From assembly GCA_021827225.1 (NCBI GenBank), contig JAKAXG010000168.1:1-8190 (forward strand): a stretch of 8,190 nt of DNA, written 5' to 3'. The notes beneath the pieces were generated by a model. The model was not told the DNA's origin, searched no databases, and saw nothing but the letters and a program-made list of their open reading frames with translations. The translations under genes and the position numbers were made by a program. Below, piece by piece: positions 1-5,884 of this stretch. This DNA comes from Actinomycetes bacterium. Lineage in GTDB: Bacteria; Actinomycetota; Acidimicrobiia; Acidimicrobiales; Palsa-688. Every line of letters begins with the position of its first letter. Position 1 is the first letter of the stretch.

Positions 1-927
1 GGCCTCCGGGAAGGTGCTCAAACCGGACTGCAGGGCCGACTGGCCGAGTCCGTCCTGGAAGAACAGGGCCACGATGAACAGCACCCCGAGGAAGGCCACC
101 GACCCGAGGCCCATCACGATGTTGGCGTTGCGGAACAGCCCGTTGCCGAACAGCCGGATGTCGATGAGCGGGGCGGGGGAGCGCAGCTCCACCACCACCA
201 TGGCGACCAGCATGGCCGCGCCGAGGGCGATGGTCGAGATGATGGCGGGCCGGCCCCAGCCGGTGAAGGGTCCCTCCGAGACGCCGTACATGACCAGGCC
301 GAGCCCGGCCGCCGAGAGAAGGAAGCCGACCACGTCGAGCCTGCCCGGATGGTCGCCGCGGTGACGGCCCAGGAACACCATTCCGAACACCAGGGCGGCC
401 ACGCCGATGGGCAGGTTGACGTAGAAGACCCACCGCCAGGACAACTCGGTCACGAACAGCCCACCCAGGACCGGCCCGAGAGCGGGGGCGAGGGCGGTGG
501 GCACCACCAGGATGCTCGACGCCCGCACCCGCTCCTCCGGCGGGAACGTGCGGTACAGGAGGGCCATCCCGACCGGGACCATCAGGCCCCCGCCGACGCC
601 CTGGAGGATCCGGAACCCGACCAGCTCTCCCAGGTTCTGGGCCACCCCGCACATGGCCGAGGCCAGCGTGAACAACACGATCGAGCCGAGCAGCACCCGG
701 CGGCCGCCCAGGCGGTCGCCCAGCCAGCCCGAGACCGGTATGAACACGGCCAGGCTGACCAGGTAGCCGATGGCGACGGTGTCCACCGAGTCCGGGCGCA
801 CGCCGAACTGGCGTCCGATGGTCGGCAGGGCAACATTGACAATCGTGGTGTCCATGATGTTCATGAACATGGCGGCGACGAAAACGACGCTGACAGCGAT
901 CTTCTGGTTCATCTCACGGCTGGGCAC
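1..927 (-). CDS. MFS transporter, DHA2 (14-TM drug:H+ antiporter) type, N-terminal part
   Basis: Partial gene: 309 codons are visible and the frame leaves the left edge of the window without a stop, so the C-terminal third to half is missing. It encodes an inner-membrane secondary transporter, probably a proton-driven exporter of hydrophobic compounds. Visible signatures are the DHA2 first-helix motif MDTTIVNVALP (Asp26), MFS motif A GWLGDRLGGRR (residues 67-77), motif B around Arg106 (RILQGVGGG), and antiporter motif C with PTALAPALGPVLGG (143-156). Successive hydrophobic segments fit about 9-10 membrane helices so far. I chose the GTG at 927 because GAGGAG lies 4 nt upstream (932-937). The ATG at 912, five codons later, is 19 nt from that site, but the family alignment does not exclude it. 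The gene is co-oriented with the four upstream genes but 94 nt from the nearest, across a long inverted repeat. The family is secure; the substrate cannot be read from sequence. Confidence 0.9.
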   Translation of the reverse strand, partial: MPSREMNQKIAVSVVFVAAMFMNIMDTTIVNVALPTIGRQFGVRPDSVDTVAIGYLVSLAVFIPVSGWLGDRLGGRRVLLGSIVLFTLASAMCGVAQNLGELVGFRILQGVGGGLMVPVGMALLYRTFPPEERVRASSILVVPTALAPALGPVLGGLFVTELSWRWVFYVNLPIGVAALVFGMVFLGRHRGDHPGRLDVVGFLLSAAGLGLVMYGVSEGPFTGWGRPAIISTIALGAAMLVAMVVVELRSPAPLIDIRLFGNGLFRNANIVMGLGSVAFLGVLFIVALFFQDGLGQSALQSGLSTFPEA

Positions 928-931
928 TGCG

Positions 932-937
932 CTCCTC
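932..937 (-). promoter_or_regulatory. Ribosome binding site of the MFS gene
   Basis: GAGGAG on the minus strand, 4 nt before the GTG at 927 and 19 nt before the ATG at 912. It favours the GTG start. It begins two bases after the outer arm of the inverted repeat at 940-989, so folding of that repeat could affect ribosome access. Confidence 0.6.
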
Positions 938-939
938 GG

Positions 940-989
940 ATCGCCGGAACCGTCAGGTTAGCGATGCAAACCTCCGGTTCCCCGGCGAT
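940..989 (-). promoter_or_regulatory. Three-tier inverted repeat in the leader of the MFS gene
   Basis: Three nested complementary pairs are seen: ATCGCCGG (940-947) with CCGGCGAT (982-989), AACCG (948-952) with CGGTT (975-979), and AGGTT (955-959) with AACCT (969-973). Together they give 18 base pairs, small bulges of 1-2 nt and a 9-nt loop. The inner part alone reads AGGTTnGCnnnGCnAACCT, a 19-bp near-palindrome of the size typical for TetR- or MarR-type operators. Neither strand has a T-run after the repeat, so it does not look like a standard intrinsic terminator. On the minus strand TAACCT (960-955) could be a -10 element (TANNNT), but no convincing -35 is seen. It could be an operator, an mRNA hairpin over the MFS leader, or both; no regulator gene is in the window. 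Confidence 0.55.
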
Positions 990-1021
990 ATTCCTCGCGC
1001 CGGCGCCGGGCCGGGCTCTGC

Positions 1022-2125
1022 TCAGGGAGCGACGCTGAGCCAGTCCTTGAAACCGGTCGGATCGTGGCGGCCCACCGAGGCGTGCTCGAACAGACCCCAA
1101 CCCTCGGCCCCGTCGCAGGTCGCCCTCGCCACGTGGTCGATCACCCCGAAAGGGATCCGTCCGGCGACGGCCGGGTCGGTCAGGTCGTAGACGGCGCTGT
1201 CCAGCCAGTCCCTTCCCTTCCACTGCCCGTGGGCCCAGTCCGGGTCCCCGCCGTAACCGGCGCCGATGTGCAGCGCCACCCCGGTCAGCGTGTCGATCTC
1301 CACCTCGACGGCCCGGCGGTCGGCGCTGCGCATGTGCAGCACTGCCCGCTCGGGGTGCCTGGTCCCGGACCGGTAGGTGATGTCCAGCTCGGGCCAGCCC
1401 AGCTGCTCCTGGCGGCCGTCGGCCCATACCCGGCTGGCGGCGTTGAGGGTGCGGGCGCCGTCCGGGTCCTCCTGGATGATGACGATCAGGGCGTACTCGT
1501 CGAAGCGGATGGGCGCGTAGAGCCACCAGAAGCCCTCGCGGGAATCCTCGGCCGAGCGGCCCGGCGGCTCCGCCTCTCCCACCGGGCGTATGCCCCAGGA
1601 CCGGTCCCGGCTGCCGACCCAGACGTCGGGCGTCACCGGGATGTCGCCGCCGTCGACGCACAGCGTGCCCGACCAGGTCCCGAGCTGGGCGAACCGGCAC
1701 CCGTCGAGGACGACCCGGTCGCCCTGGTGCATGAGGTGGCGGGGCTCGTCGATGCAGTCGAAGGATCCCTCCCAGGTGAGGTCGAAACCCAGACCCCGGT
1801 CCGCGGTGTCGCACACCACCCGGATCCTCGACAGCGGCTCGGAGACCTCCACCCGGTACGGTCCCACCCGGGCGTCCAGCGACCGCTGCTCCAGGGCATC
1901 CGAGGAGCGGACGGCCCACTGGCGGTCACCCCGGCGCACCGTGGCGTAGGCGTCGATCACGCCCAGGTTCGGGTAGACGCCGAGCCCGGTGATGAGGAAG
2001 ATGTCGCCGCTGCGGTCGTGGGCGTTGAAGTAGCAGCGGTCGTAGAAGTTGCGGTCGCTGGACCCGGCGTAGCGCATGGACAGCGGAAGCTGGTGCACCG
2101 GGTACTCGTCGAGGGGTACAGGCAT
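1022..2125 (-). CDS. Conserved protein resembling DUF7064/DUF7065 proteins (AttH/CrtC lipocalin-like fold)
   Basis: A 367-residue protein without a signal peptide or membrane segment, so probably cytoplasmic. It resembles the actinobacterial two-domain proteins labelled DUF7065 (N-terminal) and DUF7064 (C-terminal), which I place from memory near the AttH/CrtC (hydroxyneurosporene synthase-like) fold. Supporting features are the motif GSRDRSWGIRPVG (171-183), similar to the Ser/Trp/Gly hinge motif between the two barrels of AttH-like proteins, an aromatic-rich N-terminal block starting FYDRCYF (27-33), and a largely beta pattern throughout. Near the C-terminus are GQWKGRDW (300-307) and GLFEH (344-348). 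The ATG at 2125 has GAGGAG five bases upstream, overlapping the stop of the phosphotransferase gene, so the two are probably translationally coupled. The biochemical function is unknown. CrtC-type relatives act on hydrophobic isoprenoids, which suggests binding or conversion of a lipid-like molecule, but this is inference. Confidence 0.75.
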   Translation of the reverse strand: MPVPLDEYPVHQLPLSMRYAGSSDRNFYDRCYFNAHDRSGDIFLITGLGVYPNLGVIDAYATVRRGDRQWAVRSSDALEQRSLDARVGPYRVEVSEPLSRIRVVCDTADRGLGFDLTWEGSFDCIDEPRHLMHQGDRVVLDGCRFAQLGTWSGTLCVDGGDIPVTPDVWVGSRDRSWGIRPVGEAEPPGRSAEDSREGFWWLYAPIRFDEYALIVIIQEDPDGARTLNAASRVWADGRQEQLGWPELDITYRSGTRHPERAVLHMRSADRRAVEVEIDTLTGVALHIGAGYGGDPDWAHGQWKGRDWLDSAVYDLTDPAVAGRIPFGVIDHVARATCDGAEGWGLFEHASVGRHDPTGFKDWLSVAP

Positions 2126-2130
2126 CGGTT

Positions 2131-2136
2131 CTCCTC
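2131..2136 (-). promoter_or_regulatory. Ribosome binding site overlapping the upstream stop codon
   Basis: GAGGAG on the minus strand, 5 nt before the ATG at 2125. It shares bases with the TGA stop of the phosphotransferase gene (2137-2135), an arrangement typical of translational coupling. Confidence 0.75.
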
Positions 2137-3286
2137 AGTGTCCGATCATGGCGGAGATGGCGGGGGCGTTCATGATGAGCTCGTCGGGGTCGGCCGGTTC
2201 CTCCCGCTGGCCGAAGTGCACCGAGCGCTGGCCGGTGCGCAGCCCCACGATCCCGAACTGCACGGCGGCGTAGACGATGTACCACTCCAGATCGCGCAGG
2301 GTGCGGCCGGACCGCCGCTCGTAGTAGGCGGCCACGTCGTCGCGCCGTAGGAAGTGGGGCATGCCCGGGAAGCCGTACTGGGAGGCCATGTCCTCGAACA
2401 TCCGGTGCAGGTAGATCATCCAGGCCACGTCGGTCTCCGGCGGGGCCAGCCCGGCCATCTCCCAGTCGAGGACCGCAACCGGCTGGAAGTCCCGGTACAT
2501 GACGTTGCCGATGCGGGAGTCCCCCCAGCAGAAGACCGCGTCGCTCTCGTGCGCCGGCCAGTGGTCCTCCAGCCAGGCCAGCCCTTCTTCCAGGAGCCGG
2601 GACCGGCCGCAGTCATGCGCCGCGAACCGGTACCACGCCACGGTGCGGGCCATGTGCCGGCGCAGGGCGGTGGCGCCCGGATGGTCTCCGGCCACGTGGG
2701 CGAAATGGCGCTCCGGTTCGGCTATGTCGTGCAGGCGTACCAGCACCTCGACGCTCGACTCCTGGACGCGGGCCTGCTCCTCGGGCGTGGCCTCGAACAG
2801 CCAGCTCTCACCGAAGTTGTACGGCATGACATCGGGCGGCACCTGACCGTCGACGTGGCCCATCACGAAAAAGGGGGAGCCGATCACCGCCGGATCCGGT
2901 TCGCACCACCACGGCGGCGGCACCGGAACGTCGCTCAGGCGGGCGACGGTGGCTATGGTCCTGAACTGACCGGGCAGGTCGTAGGCCGGGAACACCGGCA
3001 CGTCCGCGGCGGAGGGCGCCACGCGGGCCACCAGCCGCTCCGACCGGGGACCCGAAGGCCCGTTCCAGCTGGCCTCGAACAGCAGCGTCTCGCTGGACAT
3101 GCCGGTGGCCGACGTGCCCGCCAGCTCCCCCACGAAGTGGTCCGTCGCATCCGTGACGTGTTGCGCCAGGGCCCTCTGCAGGCCCTGGCGCAACAGCTCC
3201 AGGTCCCGGCTGGACCGCTGCAGCTCCTGCCGGACGTACTCGGAGCGATCCTCCTGGTCGGCCTCGTCGGTTCCGTCGTCGATCAT
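2135..3286 (-). CDS. Phosphotransferase family protein (APH/choline-kinase fold, ACAD10/ACAD11-like)
   Basis: A 383-residue soluble small-molecule kinase. In order it shows a glycine-rich nucleotide loop (GMSSETLLF, 62-70), a beta3 strand LVARVAP (85-91) with Arg88 where many kinases have the ATP-contacting Lys, a hinge-like FFVMGHVDG (139-147), a catalytic loop CWGDSRIGN (253-261; catalytic Asp256, Asn261) and the metal-binding LDWEMA (273-278; Asp274). The Trp in place of His before Gly-Asp in the catalytic loop is, to my knowledge, usual in this actinobacterial branch, related to the kinase domains of ACAD10/ACAD11 and to LvaA, and not in true aminoglycoside resistance enzymes. Members are thought to phosphorylate hydroxyl groups on metabolites, including hydroxyacyl-CoA. 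The N-terminal 45 residues are charged and probably helical. The ATG at 3286 follows a seven-G run that could serve as a ribosome site. It lies between the aldehyde dehydrogenase (32 nt) and the DUF7064-like gene (9 nt). The substrate is unknown. Confidence 0.87.
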   Translation of the reverse strand: MIDDGTDEADQEDRSEYVRQELQRSSRDLELLRQGLQRALAQHVTDATDHFVGELAGTSATGMSSETLLFEASWNGPSGPRSERLVARVAPSAADVPVFPAYDLPGQFRTIATVARLSDVPVPPPWWCEPDPAVIGSPFFVMGHVDGQVPPDVMPYNFGESWLFEATPEEQARVQESSVEVLVRLHDIAEPERHFAHVAGDHPGATALRRHMARTVAWYRFAAHDCGRSRLLEEGLAWLEDHWPAHESDAVFCWGDSRIGNVMYRDFQPVAVLDWEMAGLAPPETDVAWMIYLHRMFEDMASQYGFPGMPHFLRRDDVAAYYERRSGRTLRDLEWYIVYAAVQFGIVGLRTGQRSVHFGQREEPADPDELIMNAPAISAMIGH

Positions 3287-3318
3287 TTCCCCCCCTGTGT
3301 TCCCGAGAGCTTCCCGGA

Positions 3319-4893
3319 TCAGCGCTCCGGTAGCAGCGAGTAGTCCGGGAAGTTACCGAAGAGCCGCTCGTCGGGGCCGTCCGGGCCGTAGGTGACCGCG
3401 TGCACCAGCAGGTCCCCTCCCACGAACGCACCCTTCCACGAATGCCCCAGGCCCCCGAACACCTCCTCGCGGTCGCCCCGGCTGCGGGGCTTGTTGACCC
3501 CGACCTTGAACGCCTGCAGCTGCTCCGCCACCCGGGCCGCGAAGTCGATGTCGTCGGTCGCCACCGACGCCACCAGAGACCCGTTCGAAGCGTTCATGGC
3601 GGCCAGCAGCTCGGACTCGGTGTCGACGACCACCACGGAGTCGAGGGGCCCGAACGGCTCGGCGTGGTGGAGCGACCAGGACGCCGGCGGCTGCAGCACG
3701 CAGGCCGGGGCCGCATAGGCGGAGGTGTCCTGACCGTCCAGGAACACGCCGTCGCCCACGCTGCCCCGGTACAGCGGGATCCCCCCGCCCCGGAGGGCCT
3801 CGTCGAACTGGTTCACCAGATCCGACGCCTTGTTGGCGTGGATCACCGGCCCGAAGTCCAGGTTCGGCAGCGGCTCGTCAGGGGAGGAGACGGCCAGCGG
3901 GTGGCCGAACTTCACGGACTGCACCACCGGCAGGTAGGTCTCGATGAACGCCGGGAACAGCCGGCGCTGGACGACGTATCGGGGGTAGGCGGTGCAACGC
4001 TGCTTGGCGTACTCGAACCCCTTGCGCAGGTGCTGGGCCAGGAGGTGCCACTGGGAGAAGTCCCAGATTCCCCAGGTGTTCAGGCCCTCCTGTTCGAGCA
4101 TGTGGCGCCGGCCGGTGTCGGCCAGCGACACCGCCGCCCGGCGCCCGTTGGCCCGGCCGCCGACGAAGGCCAGCGCCCCTATGCCGTCGGAGCGGATCAG
4201 GGCCTCCCCGAGATGGCCGCCCACCCCCGACAGGAGGGTCACCGGAAGCTCGGCCCTCTTCATGAGGGCATGGGCCAGGGTGAGGGTGTGGAAGCCCCCC
4301 TGGCTGGGTGTCTTCGCCACCACCGCGTTACCGGCCAGCATCTGCACCAGCTCGGCGTGGACCTGCACGCTCATCGGGTAGTTCCAGCTGGCGATGTTGG
4401 AGACCGGGCCGGGCAGGGGCCGGCGTTCACCCTCGCCTCCCAGCTGGAGCTGCCGTTCGATCTCGCCGACGTACCATCGGACCCCGTCGAGGCAGCGGTC
4501 CACATCGGCGCAGGCCAGGCGCCACGGCTTGCCGATCTCCCACACCAGCAGCAGCGCCAGCAGGTCCCGGTGCTCGGTCATGGCGTCGACGGCGGCGGTG
4601 ACCCGGGCCCGCCGCTCGTCCAGGTCCACCTGGCTCCATTTGGCGTGCTCGGTGCAGGCGTGCTGGATGGCCTCCACCGCCTCGTCGTAATCCACGCGGG
4701 GCGGCCCGGGGATGGGCGTACCGTCCACCGGGTTCACGTGGTCCCCGGGTATGCCGACGCGGCGCCACTCGCCCCTCACCAGATTGCGCAGGCGGTCGGA
4801 GTCGAATGCCTCCGGCGCCACTGACACGCAGCGGGCGTAGGTCTCCCACCAGGAGGTGCCGGGCTTCAGTATCGGTGCCATAAGGCGAGACAT
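3319..4893 (-). CDS. Aldehyde dehydrogenase superfamily protein, divergent
   Basis: A 524-residue cytoplasmic NAD(P)-dependent dehydrogenase of the ALDH superfamily, predicted to oxidise an aldehyde to an acid or acyl derivative. Catalytic positions are recognisable: Asn171 in WNYP (170-173), cofactor-contacting Lys194 in VAKTPS, FVGG (243-246), general-base candidate Glu267 in LEQEGLN, nucleophile Cys300 in KQRCTAYPR and Glu412 in AEPFGP. Glu267 and Cys300 are 33 residues apart, close to the usual 34. The usual ELGGK signature reads EQEGL, and the following segment (about 272-285) is Trp/Phe-rich instead of the common NP.IV..DAD pattern, so this is an unusual subgroup. It is slightly longer than the typical 480-500 residues, with extra residues at both ends. 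The ATG at 4893 has no clear ribosome site; a second ATG at 4881 has none either. The frame runs in phase with the upstream dehydrogenase gene. Superfamily confident, substrate unknown. Confidence 0.9.
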   Translation of the reverse strand: MSRLMAPILKPGTSWWETYARCVSVAPEAFDSDRLRNLVRGEWRRVGIPGDHVNPVDGTPIPGPPRVDYDEAVEAIQHACTEHAKWSQVDLDERRARVTAAVDAMTEHRDLLALLLVWEIGKPWRLACADVDRCLDGVRWYVGEIERQLQLGGEGERRPLPGPVSNIASWNYPMSVQVHAELVQMLAGNAVVAKTPSQGGFHTLTLAHALMKRAELPVTLLSGVGGHLGEALIRSDGIGALAFVGGRANGRRAAVSLADTGRRHMLEQEGLNTWGIWDFSQWHLLAQHLRKGFEYAKQRCTAYPRYVVQRRLFPAFIETYLPVVQSVKFGHPLAVSSPDEPLPNLDFGPVIHANKASDLVNQFDEALRGGGIPLYRGSVGDGVFLDGQDTSAYAAPACVLQPPASWSLHHAEPFGPLDSVVVVDTESELLAAMNASNGSLVASVATDDIDFAARVAEQLQAFKVGVNKPRSRGDREEVFGGLGHSWKGAFVGGDLLVHAVTYGPDGPDERLFGNFPDYSLLPER

Positions 4894-4926
4894 TAGGTGT
4901 TGGGGAAGGTCCGTATCGCCCTGGTG

Positions 4927-5790
4927 TCAGGCGTCGTGCCCAGGAGGGCGGGGCACCCGGCCGTCGACATCGGTGAAGCCGTAGGCGCCGGCCAGGTCGG
5001 CCACATAGAAAGCCTGCCCCGACCGGCTGTCACGCTCCGGGTCCCCGGCCAGGGCCACCACCGCCCGCCCCGCGAAGTGGGGCGTCTCGGCGGCCGCCAG
5101 GTCGAAGTCGCCCTCCCCGGGGAGCCGCAGGACCCGCCGACCGTCTTCCCCCGGCGGGATGGTCTTCAGCAACTCGGTGTCGACGATACCGGGCCAGATG
5201 GACACCACCGCCACCCGGCTGCCACGGAGCTCGTGGGCCATGTCGGCGGTCATCCGGTCGAGCGCCGCCTTGGCCACCCCGTAAACCACGTTGTGCGTGT
5301 AGCCGACCGCACCCGGTGAGGAGACGTTGACGATGAGGCCACCACCGTCCGCCTTGAACAGCAGCGGAGCGGCGTGCACCGACGCCACGTAGTGGGAACG
5401 CACCCCGACCTCGAAGGTGTGGTCCCAGCCGGCGGCCGGGACCTCCCAGAACGGGCGGCCCAGCCAGCGGGCCGAGCCGGGAGCGTCATAGACGTTGTTC
5501 ACCAGGACCTCGAGGTGGCCCTGCTCGGCGGCCACCCGGTCGAACAGCGACGCCACCGCGGCGTCGTCGCGGTGGTCGCAGGGCACGGCCACGCCCCGCC
5601 CCCCGAGGGCGTCGATCTCGGCGGCGGTGGCCGAGACCGTGCCCGGGAGCCTGCCGGGCTGAACGCTCCGGCCGGTGACATACACCGTCGCGCCGGCGGC
5701 GCCGAGCTCCAGGGCTATCCCCTTGCCGATCCCCCGGCTGGCCCCGGTGACCACGGCCACCCTCCCCGAGAGCTGCTTCTGGCGGTCCAT
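4927..5790 (-). CDS. SDR family oxidoreductase, DHRS1-like
   Basis: A 287-residue short-chain dehydrogenase/reductase with a Rossmann fold. It has the cofactor loop TGASRGIG (15-22), TGR after beta2 (39-41), LVNNVYDAP (96-104), NVSSPGAVGY with catalytic Ser157, and Tyr170 and Lys174 of YGVAK. The SSPG element, WPGIVDTELLK and the C-terminal DVDGR tail match what I remember of animal DHRS1, which reduces steroids and other carbonyl compounds with NADPH; Arg41 in the TGR turn is consistent with NADP(H). The usual tetrad Asn position carries Gly129 (EVGVRSHY), as I recall for DHRS1. I start at the ATG at 5790 because it gives the family-typical short N-terminus. An in-frame GTG at 5814 adds eight residues, and neither start has a well-spaced ribosome site. 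It is probably the first gene of the leftward operon; the next gene starts 33 nt after its stop. Substrate unknown; a hydrophobic ketone or alcohol is likely. Confidence 0.92.
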   Translation of the reverse strand: MDRQKQLSGRVAVVTGASRGIGKGIALELGAAGATVYVTGRSVQPGRLPGTVSATAAEIDALGGRGVAVPCDHRDDAAVASLFDRVAAEQGHLEVLVNNVYDAPGSARWLGRPFWEVPAAGWDHTFEVGVRSHYVASVHAAPLLFKADGGGLIVNVSSPGAVGYTHNVVYGVAKAALDRMTADMAHELRGSRVAVVSIWPGIVDTELLKTIPPGEDGRRVLRLPGEGDFDLAAAETPHFAGRAVVALAGDPERDSRSGQAFYVADLAGAYGFTDVDGRVPRPPGHDA

Positions 5791-5884
5791 CCCGAGCAGG
5801 CAAGCACTCCCCACCCCCGCACGCCAGTGCCGGTTCCCACTCAGCGGACCATCTGGCCCTTCGCGTTCATCTATGGTCAGCCGG
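5791..5884. promoter_or_regulatory. Divergent intergenic region
   Basis: These 94 bases separate the leftward dehydrogenase operon from the rightward EthD-like/glucosidase pair, so promoters for both must lie here or in the gene starts. The rightward side has a plausible -10 element at 5872-5877. On the leftward side I see no convincing -10/-35 pair and no clear ribosome site. The stretch nearest the leftward gene is G-rich on the minus strand. No strong palindromic operator was found. Confidence 0.5.
5872..5877 (+). promoter_or_regulatory. Candidate -10 element for leaderless transcription of the EthD-like gene
   Basis: TATGGT fits the actinobacterial TANNNT -10 pattern and lies exactly 7 nt before the ATG at 5885, the spacing expected when transcription starts at the A of the start codon. 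No Shine-Dalgarno sequence precedes this ATG. No good -35 is visible at 16-18 nt, which is common for such promoters. A chance match to a four-specified-base pattern cannot be excluded. Confidence 0.45.

Noticed and set aside
997..1009. GC-only palindromes GCGCCGGCGC and CCGGCGCCGG as a terminator after the DUF7064-like gene
   Set aside because: They overlap, have no loop and no T-run, and such palindromes are common by chance at this base composition.
909..1919. Open frame of 336 codons on the minus strand overlapping the DUF7064-like gene
   Set aside because: It is a second frame of the same strand, Arg/Gly/Pro-rich, and spans the gap to the transporter. The frame at 1022-2125 has a ribosome site and family features.
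1064..2350. Open frame of 428 codons on the plus strand
   Set aside because: It lies antisense to the DUF7064-like gene and the end of the phosphotransferase gene. Its product is rich in Gly/His/Arg/Pro/Val with no fold or motif, as expected from the reverse frame of GC-rich coding DNA.
2135..3286. Aminoglycoside resistance gene
   Set aside because: The fold is shared, but the catalytic loop has WGD in place of HGD, the protein is longer than APH enzymes, and the operon context is metabolic.
2354..3343. Open frame of 329 codons on the plus strand
   Set aside because: It is the reverse-frame shadow of the phosphotransferase gene, with His/Gly/Arg-rich composition.
3400..4824. Open frame of 474 codons on the plus strand
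   Set aside because: It is antisense to the aldehyde dehydrogenase, whose catalytic motifs are clear. The plus-strand product is low complexity with no recognisable domain.
5675..5884. Longer N-terminus for the EthD-like protein
   Set aside because: The extension overlaps the start of the divergent SDR gene in antisense and has low-complexity Pro/Ser/Arg composition; family-like sequence begins at MEKLAYLLFG.
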